The position numbers were made by a program, and so were the translations under genes. From Gluconacetobacter liquefaciens (GTDB taxonomy: Bacteria > Pseudomonadota > Alphaproteobacteria > Acetobacterales > Acetobacteraceae): 64,000 nucleotides of DNA. The DNA lies in NCBI RefSeq assembly GCF_003350405.1, contig NZ_QQAW01000003.1, forward strand, positions 186,001 to 250,000. Direction: 5' to 3'. Of the stretch, positions 8,931 through 16,855 are shown in pieces (positions within the stretch are counted from its first letter, which is position 1; the number at the start of each line of letters is the position of its first letter). The notes beneath the pieces were generated by a model. It saw nothing but the letters and a program-made list of their open reading frames with translations, made no database searches and was not told the origin of the DNA.

Positions 8931-10523
8931 ATGCTGAATACTCCCCGTTCCCTGCGTGGGATGGTGACATCCCCGCATCATCTGGCCAGCCAGGCCGGCC
9001 TGGACGTGCTGCGCGACGGCGGCACGGCGATCGAGGCGGTGGTGGCGACGGCGGCGGCACTGGCCGTTGTCTATCCGCACATGACCGGCATCGGCGGCGA
9101 TGCCTTCTGGCTGGTGATGTGGCCCGATGGCCGGACCGAGACGATCGATGCCTGCGGGGCCGCTGCGCGGCGTGCCGATCTGGAATTCTATCGGGCTGCC
9201 GGGTGCGACACGATTCCGTGGCGCGGGCCGCTGGCGGCCAATACGGTTGCCGGCACCGTGTCCGGTTGGGAGCTTGCCCTGGAGTGGAGCCACGCGATGC
9301 AACCCGGGCTGGGCCTGCATCGGTTGCTGCGGGATGCGATCTATTATGCCGAGCAGGGGGTGCCGATCACGGAGGGAGGCGCCGCGCTGACCGCCTCCAA
9401 GATGGGCGAACTGGCGGCCATTCCCGGTTTCCGGCAGCTTTTCCTGCCGGGCGGGCATGCGCCGCAGGCAGGCGATATCCTGCATAACCAGGCCCTGGCG
9501 CACACGTTGCGCCGGCTGGCGGGGGACGGGCTGGACTCCTTTTATCGCGGTGCGCTGGCGCGGGATCTGGCGGAGGATCTGCGCCAGTTGGGCAGCCCGC
9601 TGGATCTGGCGGACCTGAACACGCACCATGCGCAGGCGCGGCCGCCGCTGCATGTCGATATCGCGGGTGCGCGGTTGTTCAACATGGCGCCCCCGACCCA
9701 GGGTGTTGCGTCGTTGCTGATCCTGGCGTTGTTCGACCGGCTGCGGGCCGAAGAGGTCGACGGGTTCGATTATTTCCACGGGCTGGTCGAAGCGACGAAA
9801 CAGGCCTTTCGGTATCGCGATACGCATGTGGGCGACCCGGCCTTCATGTCTGTGGTGGCGCAGGAAGTGCTGGATGACGCCATGGCGCTGGATCGCATGG
9901 CGCTGGAAATCGATCCTGAAATTGCGGCGCCGTGGCCCCATCCGCCGCAGATGGGCGATACGGTGTGGATGGGCGCGGTGGATGCCGATGGCGTCGCCGT
10001 CAGCATGATCCAGAGTGTGTATTTCGAATATGGATCGGGCGTGGTTCTGCCGCGCAGCGGGATCGTCTGGCAAAATCGCGGGGCCAGTTTCCAGCTGGCC
10101 GAGAAGGGCTGGAATGCGCTGCGTCCGGGCCGCAAGCCGTTCCATACGCTCAATCCGGCCGGTGCGCGCTTCGCCGATGGGCGTACCATGGTCTATGGCA
10201 CCATGGGGGGCGAGGGGCAGCCCCAGACGCAGGCGGCACTCTTCACCCGCTATGCCCGCTATGGCGTGCCGTTGCAGCAGGCGGTGACGGCACCGCGCTG
10301 GCTGCTGGGGCGCACCTGGGGCGAGACCAGCACCAGCCTGAAATATGAGGACCGGTTCGCGCCCGAGGTGATCGCGCGGATGGCGGCGGCGGGGCATGTG
10401 CTGGAGCCCATGCCTGCCTTTACCTCGACGATGGGGCATGCCGGGGCACTGGTGCTGCATCCGTCAGGCCTGATCGAAGGGGCGACCGATCCGCGCAGCG
10501 ACGGGATGGTAGCGGCATGGTGA
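8931..10523 (+). CDS. hpxW: Oxamate amidohydrolase HpxW (gamma-glutamyltransferase-like Ntn hydrolase)
   Basis: This 530-residue member of the gamma-glutamyltranspeptidase family should cleave itself into two chains. The predicted N-terminal nucleophile of the small chain is the Thr in QMGDTVWMGAVD, at about residue 344, matching the family position. There is no signal peptide, unlike secreted GGT, which agrees with a cytoplasmic HpxW-type oxamate amidohydrolase making oxalate and ammonia. Features such as GGTAIEAVVATAAALAVV and TGIGGDAFWLVM are typical. It lies between the AtzE-like amidase and the M20 amidohydrolase and overlaps the latter by 7 bases. A plain gamma-glutamyltransferase role is less likely given the neighbours. 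Confidence 0.85.
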   Translation: MLNTPRSLRGMVTSPHHLASQAGLDVLRDGGTAIEAVVATAAALAVVYPHMTGIGGDAFWLVMWPDGRTETIDACGAAARRADLEFYRAAGCDTIPWRGPLAANTVAGTVSGWELALEWSHAMQPGLGLHRLLRDAIYYAEQGVPITEGGAALTASKMGELAAIPGFRQLFLPGGHAPQAGDILHNQALAHTLRRLAGDGLDSFYRGALARDLAEDLRQLGSPLDLADLNTHHAQARPPLHVDIAGARLFNMAPPTQGVASLLILALFDRLRAEEVDGFDYFHGLVEATKQAFRYRDTHVGDPAFMSVVAQEVLDDAMALDRMALEIDPEIAAPWPHPPQMGDTVWMGAVDADGVAVSMIQSVYFEYGSGVVLPRSGIVWQNRGASFQLAEKGWNALRPGRKPFHTLNPAGARFADGRTMVYGTMGGEGQPQTQAALFTRYARYGVPLQQAVTAPRWLLGRTWGETSTSLKYEDRFAPEVIARMAAAGHVLEPMPAFTSTMGHAGALVLHPSGLIEGATDPRSDGMVAAW

Positions 10524-11815
10524 AGATGCCTGTGCGCGAGACGGCGTCTGGCCCGCGGGCGGTCGTGCGGTGCGACGATCTGGGTGTCGCGCCCTATTCC
10601 GATTCCGACGATTATCTGTTCCGCCCCTATCTGGGGGCGGGGCATGCGGCGACGCTGGACCGGATCGCGGCCTGGATGACCGAAGCGGGGATGACCGCGC
10701 GGGTCGATGCCGCCGGCAATATCGTCGGTCGCTATGAAGGCCGGCACCCCGATGCGCCGGCGCTGGTGATCGGCTCGCATGTCGACAGTGTGCGCGACGG
10801 CGGGCGCTATGACGGCATGCTGGGCGTGATGCTGGGGATCGAGACGGTGGCGTGGTTTGCCGAGCGCGGACACCGCTTTGCTTTCGCGATCGAAGTGGTC
10901 GGCTTCGGGGACGAGGAGGGGTCGCGCTTTCCGGTTTCGATGCTGGCCACGCGTGCCGTGGCTGGGGTGCTGGGGGACCAGGACCTGGCACTGGTCGATG
11001 CTGCGGGTGTGGGGCTGGCCGAGGCGCTGGACGGTTTTGGCCTCGACGTGGCGCGCTTTGCCGATGCGGGACGGAAACGCGAAGACATTCTGGCCTATGT
11101 CGAGGCGCATATCGAACAGGGGCCGGTGCTGGAGGCCGAAGGCCATGCGCTGGGCGTCGTCAGCGCCATTGCCGCCCAATATCGCTTTCGCGCCGTGGTG
11201 ACGGGCGTGGCGGGGCATGCCGGCACCATGGCGATGCGGCTGCGCCATGACGCGCTGGCCGCCGCTGCCGAGATGGTGCTGGCGGTGGAGCGGATCGGCG
11301 GTGCCGGGCCTGAGGATTTGGTGGCGACGGTCGGGCGGATGGAGGTTGGGCCGGGGGTGCCGAATGTGGTGCCGGGGGCCGTCACTTTCAGCATCGATAT
11401 TCGGGCTGGCGTGGATGCGGTACGCGACCGTGCGGCTGAGGCCATTCAGGCGGCGCTGCCGGAGATTGCCGCGCGGCGGGGCGTGGGGCTGGACCTGACG
11501 CTTCAGCAGGATCTGCCGGCGACGCCGTGCGACAGCGGACTGAGCGCCCTGATGGCCGACGCGGTCAGCGAGGTCACGGGCGCCGCGCCGCGCGTGCTGG
11601 TGAGCGGCGCGGGACATGATGCGATGGTGATGGCGCGGCTGGCGCCGGTTTCGATGTTGTTTCTGCGCTGTCGCGGCGGGATCAGCCACAACCCTGCCGA
11701 GGCGGTCGAGGCTGAGGACGTGCAGGTGGCGCTGGAGGCGATGACGGCCTTCGTCATCCGGTTCGAACAGACGGGAGCGGGCGCCGGAGCGGCGCTGACG
11801 CAGGAGGAAAGATAG
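10517..11815 (+). CDS. Allantoate amidohydrolase (M20 family, AllC/HpxK-like)
   Basis: This 432-residue metallo-amidohydrolase is predicted to convert allantoate to ureidoglycine, CO2 and ammonia. Metal-site motifs are visible: GSHVDSVRDGG near residue 86, GRYDGMLG near 97, GFGDEEGSRFP near 130, VEAHIEQGP near 197 and SGAGHDAMVMA near 365. The start at 10517 overlaps hpxW; a second ATG at 10526 is possible. The family also contains ureidoglycolate amidohydrolases and N-carbamoyl-amino acid hydrolases. Placement directly before pucG favours the allantoate step yielding ureidoglycine. Confidence 0.85.
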   Translation: MVKMPVRETASGPRAVVRCDDLGVAPYSDSDDYLFRPYLGAGHAATLDRIAAWMTEAGMTARVDAAGNIVGRYEGRHPDAPALVIGSHVDSVRDGGRYDGMLGVMLGIETVAWFAERGHRFAFAIEVVGFGDEEGSRFPVSMLATRAVAGVLGDQDLALVDAAGVGLAEALDGFGLDVARFADAGRKREDILAYVEAHIEQGPVLEAEGHALGVVSAIAAQYRFRAVVTGVAGHAGTMAMRLRHDALAAAAEMVLAVERIGGAGPEDLVATVGRMEVGPGVPNVVPGAVTFSIDIRAGVDAVRDRAAEAIQAALPEIAARRGVGLDLTLQQDLPATPCDSGLSALMADAVSEVTGAAPRVLVSGAGHDAMVMARLAPVSMLFLRCRGGISHNPAEAVEAEDVQVALEAMTAFVIRFEQTGAGAGAALTQEER

Positions 11816-11816
11816 G

Positions 11817-13040
11817 GTGTTCGGACAGATTGACCCGCCGCATCGGCTTTTGATGGGGCCTGGCCCGGTGAATGTGCATCCGCGGGTGCTGCGTGCGATG
11901 TCGGCGGACATGCTGGGGCAGTTCGACCCGGAGATGACGGGGTACATGAACGAGACGATGGCGCTGTATCGCCGCGTGTTCATGACGGAGAACCGTTGGA
12001 CGTTTCTGGTGGACGGCACGGCGCGGGCTGGGATCGAGGCGGCCCTGGTGTCGCTGGTCGAGCCGGGGGCGCGGCTGCTGGTGATCCATGCGGGACGGTT
12101 CGGGCTGCTGCTGTCGGAGATCGGGCAGCGGATCGGGGCGGAGATCCGCACGCTGGAAATTCCGTGGGGCGAGGTGGCGACGCTGGAGCAGATCGAGGCT
12201 GCGATCGTGGCGCATCGGCCGCAGGTGTTCGCGGCGATCCATGGCGATACCTCGACGACGATGGCCCAGCCGCTGGACGGTGTGGGCGCGCTGTGCCGGC
12301 GGCATGGTGTGCTGTCCTATGTCGATGCCACGGCGACGCTGGGCGGGATGGCGGTTGCGACGGATGCGTGGGGCGTGGATGTGGTGACGGGCGGCCTGCA
12401 GAAATGCATGGGCGGGCCGCCGGGGTCTTCGCCGATCACGATTTCCGACCGGGCGGCGGCGCATATCATGAAGCGGCGGCATGTCGAGGCGGGGATACGC
12501 GGCGCGGACCTGGACGAAGGGCCGGGGGCGCTGATCCGGTCGAATTACTTCGATCTGGCGATGATCATGGACTACTGGTCGGAGACGCGGCTGAACCACC
12601 ATACCGAGGCGACCAGCATGCTGTATGCGGCGCGCGAGGCGGCGCGGGTGATGGTGGAAGAGGGGCTGGAGGCGCGTTTCGCGCGGCATCGGGCTGCTGG
12701 TGCGGCGATGAGTGCGGGGCTGCGGGCGATGGGGCTGACCCTGTATGGGCAGGATGCCTACCGCATGACCAACGTGACGGGGGTGTATATTCCCGATTGC
12801 GTGGATGGCGAGCGGGTGCGGGCGCGGATGCGCGGGGAGTTCGAGATCGAGATCGGCACCGCGTTCGGGCCGCTGGCGGGGAAGATCTGGCGGATCGGGG
12901 CGATGAGCTACAATGCGATGCGGCACAAGGTGCTGATCACGCTTGGCGCGCTGGACGCCGTGCTGCGTGCAGAGGGGTATGTGCCGCCGGCGGGGGCGGC
13001 GATCGAGGCTGCCCGCGCCGTTTATGAGGCTGTACCATGA
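11817..13040 (+). CDS. pucG: (S)-ureidoglycine-glyoxylate aminotransferase
   Basis: This 407-residue PLP enzyme of the class V/AGXT fold transfers the amino group of ureidoglycine to glyoxylate, giving oxalurate and glycine. It begins MGPGPVNVHPRVL after a short leader, typical of the alanine-glyoxylate aminotransferase family. The PLP lysine is in TGGLQKCMGGPPG near residue 197. Translation starts at a GTG (11817) with AGGAGGAA eight bases upstream; the next ATG at 11853 would cut into the conserved N-terminus. The stop overlaps puuE by ATGA. Oxalurate production here explains why hpxX, hpxY and hpxW share the operon. Confidence 0.88.
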   Translation: MFGQIDPPHRLLMGPGPVNVHPRVLRAMSADMLGQFDPEMTGYMNETMALYRRVFMTENRWTFLVDGTARAGIEAALVSLVEPGARLLVIHAGRFGLLLSEIGQRIGAEIRTLEIPWGEVATLEQIEAAIVAHRPQVFAAIHGDTSTTMAQPLDGVGALCRRHGVLSYVDATATLGGMAVATDAWGVDVVTGGLQKCMGGPPGSSPITISDRAAAHIMKRRHVEAGIRGADLDEGPGALIRSNYFDLAMIMDYWSETRLNHHTEATSMLYAAREAARVMVEEGLEARFARHRAAGAAMSAGLRAMGLTLYGQDAYRMTNVTGVYIPDCVDGERVRARMRGEFEIEIGTAFGPLAGKIWRIGAMSYNAMRHKVLITLGALDAVLRAEGYVPPAGAAIEAARAVYEAVP

Positions 13041-13942
13041 CGGCGCCCTATCCTCGCGACCTTGTCGGCTATGCCGGTAATCCGCCCGATCCGCGTTGGC
13101 CGGGTCAGGCGCGGGTCGCCGTGCAGTTCGTCATCAATTACGAGGAGGGGGCGGAAAATTCGGTCCTGCATGGCGATGCGGGGTCGGAAGCCTTTCTCTC
13201 CGAGATGGTCGGTGCCCGATCCGTGCCGGGTGCGCGGGCGATGGCGATGGAAAGCCTGTACGAATATGGCGCGCGTGCCGGGTTCTGGCGGTTGCGCCGG
13301 CTGTTTGTGGAGCGCGGGTTGCCCGTGACCGTGTTCGGGGTTGCCGCCGCGATGGCCCGCAACCCGGATGCGGTGGAGGCGATGCTGGATGCGGGATGGG
13401 AAATCGCCAGCCATGGCCTGCGCTGGATCGATTACCAGGATATTCCCGAGGCGCTGGAGCGTGCGCATATCCGCGATTGCATCATGCTGCATACGCATCT
13501 GACGGGCTCGCGGCCGCTGGGGTGGTATCAGGGCCGTACCAGTCCGAACACGGCCCGGTTGATCGTCGAGGAAGGGGGATTCGTCTACGATGCGGATTCC
13601 TATGCCGACGACCTGCCTTACTACGACTGCCATCATGGGCGGCCGCAACTGATCGTGCCCTATACGCTGGATGTGAACGACATGCGCTATGTGGCGCTGA
13701 ACGGCTTTACCGAGGGCGAGCAGTTCTTCCGCTATCTGCGCGATACATTCGATACTTTGTATGAGGAAGGCGAGGTGGTGCCCAAGATGATGTCCATCGG
13801 GCTGCATTGCCGCATTGCCGGCCGCCCTGGGCGCGCCCGCGCCGTTGCCCGTTTCCTGGACCATGTGCTGGCCCATGAGCGGGTCTGGGTGGCGACGCGC
13901 CTTGATATCGCCCGTCATTGGCTGGAGGTTCATCCCGCATGA
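13037..13942 (+). CDS. puuE: Allantoinase PuuE (polysaccharide deacetylase-type)
   Basis: This 301-residue protein matches the cofactor-light allantoinase PuuE, which opens the hydantoin ring of allantoin to allantoate and is unrelated to the AllB amidohydrolase. It begins with YPRDLVGYAGNPPDPRWP and VQFVINYEEGAE, the PuuE N-terminal signature. The NodB-like fold continues with WEIASHGLRWIDYQ and GWYQGRTSPNTARL. It is coupled by ATGA overlaps to pucG upstream and to uraD downstream. The length is normal for the family. Confidence 0.92.
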   Translation: MTAPYPRDLVGYAGNPPDPRWPGQARVAVQFVINYEEGAENSVLHGDAGSEAFLSEMVGARSVPGARAMAMESLYEYGARAGFWRLRRLFVERGLPVTVFGVAAAMARNPDAVEAMLDAGWEIASHGLRWIDYQDIPEALERAHIRDCIMLHTHLTGSRPLGWYQGRTSPNTARLIVEEGGFVYDADSYADDLPYYDCHHGRPQLIVPYTLDVNDMRYVALNGFTEGEQFFRYLRDTFDTLYEEGEVVPKMMSIGLHCRIAGRPGRARAVARFLDHVLAHERVWVATRLDIARHWLEVHPA

Positions 13943-14466
13943 ATTCGGTGATGCGGCGCGTAAACGAGATGGCGCCTGCGGTGTTCGTCGAACGGTTCGG
14001 TGCGCTGTACGAACATTCGCCCTGGGTGGCGGAACGCGCGGCGGTCCTGCGCCCGTTTGGGGATTCCGGCGCGATGCTGGCAGCCATGAATGGTGTGCTG
14101 GCGCGCGCGACGACGGAAGAGAAGCTGGCCCTGGTGCGCGCCCATCCCGAACTGGCGCGCCGGGCTGGGCTGGACCCCGACCTGACCCGTGCCTCGCAGG
14201 CCGAGCAGGCCTCGGCGGGACTGGATCGGCTGACGCCGGAGGAATATGCGCGGTTCAACAGCCTGAACGATGGCTATGCCGCGCGGTTCGGCATGCCGTT
14301 CGTGATCTGTGTCCGCCTGTCGGACAAGGCGCTGATCCTGTCGGAAATGGCACGCCGGCTGACCCACACACCGGAGCAGGAACTGGAAACGGCGATTGCC
14401 GAGATCGGCAAGATTGCCGGTCTTCGGCTGACCGATGCGCTGGCGCACGAGGAGCAGCGTTCATGA
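13939..14466 (+). CDS. uraD: OHCU decarboxylase
   Basis: This 175-residue protein belongs to the 2-oxo-4-hydroxy-4-carboxy-5-ureidoimidazoline (OHCU) decarboxylase family, which forms S-allantoin. Family features are FVERFGALYEHSPWVAE near the N-terminus, RAHPELARRAG carrying the catalytic His-Pro-Glu stretch around residue 71, QASAGLDRLTPEEYARF, and FGMPFVICVR. The start at 13939 overlaps the puuE stop in ATGA; an in-frame ATG at 13918 lies inside puuE. The stop overlaps uraH in the same way. Confidence 0.93.
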   Translation: MNSVMRRVNEMAPAVFVERFGALYEHSPWVAERAAVLRPFGDSGAMLAAMNGVLARATTEEKLALVRAHPELARRAGLDPDLTRASQAEQASAGLDRLTPEEYARFNSLNDGYAARFGMPFVICVRLSDKALILSEMARRLTHTPEQELETAIAEIGKIAGLRLTDALAHEEQRS

Positions 14467-14816
14467 GCACTTTGTCCAGCCATGTTCTCGATCTGGTATC
14501 CGGCCGGCCGGCGGCGGGGATGGAGATCGTGCTGTGGGCCGGCGATGCGTGCCTGTTTCGTGGCCGGACGAACGAAGACGGACGGTGCCCGGATCTGGCG
14601 CGGGTGGGGGCATTGCCGCCGGGGGCTTATCGGCTGGAGTTTGCGGTTGCCGCTTATTTCCGCGGGCAGGGCGTGGCGCTGAGCGAGCCGCCGTTTCTGG
14701 ACGTGGTGCCGATCGCATTCGGGATTGCGGCACCGGCGGCCGATGGCACTGGTGGCCATTACCATGTGCCGCTGCTGGTCTCGCCCTACGGGTTTTCGAC
14801 CTACCGGGGGAGTTGA
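14463..14816 (+). CDS. uraH: 5-hydroxyisourate hydrolase
   Basis: This 117-residue transthyretin-like protein hydrolyses 5-hydroxyisourate to OHCU. It starts LSSHVLDLVSGRPAAGM, carrying the catalytic histidine near residue 7, and ends in the diagnostic YRGS tetrapeptide. The HYHVPLLVSPY-type strand near residue 100 reads GGHYHVPLLVSPYGFSTYRGS across the C-terminus. It has no signal peptide, so the pathway is cytoplasmic. It is the last gene of the operon; no clear intrinsic terminator is visible in the following 90 bases. Confidence 0.94.
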   Translation: MSTLSSHVLDLVSGRPAAGMEIVLWAGDACLFRGRTNEDGRCPDLARVGALPPGAYRLEFAVAAYFRGQGVALSEPPFLDVVPIAFGIAAPAADGTGGHYHVPLLVSPYGFSTYRGS

Positions 14817-14908
14817 GGTCCCGACCTGGATATGACGAGGCAGGGGCTGGCGGCCGGGACCATCGGTCGGTCAAGCATTTTGCACCGCGTCGATGCCGGA
14901 TTCGGATA

Positions 14909-15490
14909 TTAGAATGGTTTCAGGGTTTTTCTCTTCAACTCCTGATCCGCTAGTGAAGGGACATTGAACGCTGCCCGGTTTTGGTCGGTCAGGAATTCCC
15001 TGTTATAAGGTGCCTGGGTTACGTCCTTTCCCGGTGCTGCTGTAAATTGCGTTCCGAATATCTGAGGACGACCTATTTCCTGAAGGTAACGATCGAGGGT
15101 TGCGGCTTCAAGCCAGCGTGCGTTTTCGTCACCAAGGGAAACGGCGGTCATCGCTAGGCAATGCGCGAGCAGATATCCGTCGGATGTCTCGGCGTGTTGG
15201 TAGACCATCGCTGCGTGCGTGTAGTCTGCCGCGCTGTGAAGGGCCCCATGCTTCATCAATGCACTCAATATTGTCCGGCGTTCCTCGTCCCGTTTCGCCA
15301 GTTTTGCCCAATCGGCTGCGGTGGTTTTGCCGTGTAGCAAGGTTGTGCGTTCATCCTGATCGGCTTGGAAAATATTTGTAACCTGTAGATTGTCTTGTAT
15401 CGGGGAAGCAAAAGAAGTTTTTTTGCTGGTTGATAGCATTGTCATTGTAAAAATGACACAAAATAGACGACTTCCGTTTGTGAGCTTCAT
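14909..15490 (-). CDS. Exported protein of unknown function, DUF6624-like
   Basis: I do not recognise a characterised family. The 193-residue product starts MKLTNGSRLFCVIF and has a hydrophobic stretch followed by polar residues, suggesting a signal peptide or anchor. The C-terminal half contains YLQEIGRPQIFGTQF, which resembles the G(R/K)PQ-x-(Y/F)GTQ signature of DUF6624 proteins. Base composition is clearly more AT-rich than the neighbours, suggesting recent acquisition. The start was placed at 15490 (AGGAACG upstream); an in-frame ATG at 15577 would add 29 residues and displace the signal peptide. It is transcribed towards the purine operon, and no partner gene is evident. Confidence 0.65.
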   Translation of the reverse strand: MKLTNGSRLFCVIFTMTMLSTSKKTSFASPIQDNLQVTNIFQADQDERTTLLHGKTTAADWAKLAKRDEERRTILSALMKHGALHSAADYTHAAMVYQHAETSDGYLLAHCLAMTAVSLGDENARWLEAATLDRYLQEIGRPQIFGTQFTAAPGKDVTQAPYNREFLTDQNRAAFNVPSLADQELKRKTLKPF

Positions 15491-15609
15491 ATTACGTTCC
15501 TGGTTTTGTAAATATTCAGCGTAGAATGGTCGCGTGAAGTATTTACAGAACCATAGCTTGTTACGAAGCAAATTCAACCGGATGTGCGTGGCGGTGTTGT
15601 GGTAACGAA

Positions 15610-15635
15610 ACCGCCGGTCCCGAAGAACCGGCGGT
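15610..15635 (-). terminator. Intrinsic terminator-like hairpin after idh
   Basis: ACCGCCGGT and ACCGGCGGT form a 9-base perfect stem 8 bases beyond the isocitrate dehydrogenase stop on the - strand, followed on that strand by TTTCGTT. Confidence 0.65.
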
Positions 15636-15642
15636 GGTCGGA

Positions 15643-16671
15643 TCAGACCAGGTGCTGCTTCAGCGCGGCGGTGAATTCGCGCGTGCCGGACTTGCCGCCC
15701 AGGTCGCGGGTCAGCAGTTCGGGCTTGGTGATCACGGCGCGGATGCCGCTTTCGATGCGGGTGGACAGATCGGCGCGGCCGATATGCTCCAGCATCATGT
15801 TCGCGGCCAGCAGCAGGGCCAGCGGGTTGGCGAGGTCCTTGCCGGCGATGTCGGGCGCGGAGCCGTGGACGGCCTCGAACACCGCGGCCTTCTCGCCGAT
15901 ATTCGCGCCGGGGGCCATGCCCAGGCCGCCGACGAGGCCGGCCGTCAGGTCGGACAGGATGTCGCCGAACAGGTTGGTGGTGACGATGACGTCATACTGC
16001 CAGGGGTCGATGACCAGCTGCATGGCGCACGCATCGACGATGCGCTCGTTGCATTCCACGCGGCCTTCATATTCCTTGGCGACCTTGCGGCCTTCTTCCA
16101 GGAACAGGCCGGTCAGCAGCTTCAGGATGTTGGCCTTGTGGACCAGCGTCACCTTCTTGCGGCCATGCTTGACGGCGTATTCGAATGCGAAGCGGACGAT
16201 GCGGTTACATTCGGCGCGCGAGTTGTAGCCCGCACCGGTCGCGATCCCGTGCGGGTCGTCGCCCACCGGGATGTAGCTTTCCATCGCCGCGTAGTACCCT
16301 TCCAGGTTCTCGCGCACCAGGACCAGGTCGATCTTGTCGAAGCGGGCGCCGGGGACGAACGTGCGCGTCGGGCGCAGGTTGGCATAAAGCCCGAATTCCT
16401 GGCGCAGGGTCACGTTGATGGACTTGAAGCCGCCACCCACGGGGGTCGTCAGCGGGCTCTTCAGGGCCAGGCCGGTGCGGCGGATGCTGTCGATCGTCTG
16501 GGGGGGCAGCGGATTGCCGGTCGCGTCAACCGCCGCCATACCCGCGAGCTGCTTGTCCCAGGCGAACGGCGCGCCGACCGCGTCCAGGATTTCGGTCACG
16601 GCATCCATGATTTCCGGGCCGATCCCATCGCCGGGGATCAGGGTAGCCGGAATGGTCTTTTCAGCGGACAT
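15643..16671 (-). CDS. NAD-dependent isocitrate dehydrogenase
   Basis: This 342-residue member of the isocitrate/isopropylmalate dehydrogenase family oxidatively decarboxylates isocitrate in the TCA cycle. It shows IPGDGIGPEI at residues 12-21, KSPLTTPVGGGFKSINVTLR with the substrate-binding serine, YANLRPTR, VRENLEGYYAAMES, and the C-terminal nucleotide loop HGSAPDIAGKDLANP. The phospho-loop and short length match NAD-type IDH rather than the 400+ residue NADP enzyme; acetic acid bacteria commonly use this type. LeuB or tartrate dehydrogenase are less likely because of the KSINV motif. The gene appears monocistronic. Confidence 0.87.
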   Translation of the reverse strand: MSAEKTIPATLIPGDGIGPEIMDAVTEILDAVGAPFAWDKQLAGMAAVDATGNPLPPQTIDSIRRTGLALKSPLTTPVGGGFKSINVTLRQEFGLYANLRPTRTFVPGARFDKIDLVLVRENLEGYYAAMESYIPVGDDPHGIATGAGYNSRAECNRIVRFAFEYAVKHGRKKVTLVHKANILKLLTGLFLEEGRKVAKEYEGRVECNERIVDACAMQLVIDPWQYDVIVTTNLFGDILSDLTAGLVGGLGMAPGANIGEKAAVFEAVHGSAPDIAGKDLANPLALLLAANMMLEHIGRADLSTRIESGIRAVITKPELLTRDLGGKSGTREFTAALKQHLV

Positions 16672-16855
16672 TGTCGAACGTCTCCCTCTGTGCTTTGCCA
16701 GGCCCGACCTGCCGACCGTGCGTTCGCGAGGCGGGGCAGCCGGGCCGGAACCCGTATGGTCCTAGGCCCGTGGCAGACGGGTGACAATCGCACCGGCCCC
16801 CGTCACGAGGGCTTTCGCGGTCACATTATCTGGCGCTGTCGAGGGAGGTTTCGCG

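Noticed and set aside
7854-10460. Long open frame antisense to the hpxY-hpxW genes
   Set aside because: Shadow of the coding strand; His/Arg/Gln-rich with no motif.
14909-15577. Antitoxin or toxin pair in the low-G+C patch
   Set aside because: Only one convincing gene is present and it has a signal peptide; no partner ORF with a ribosome site was seen.
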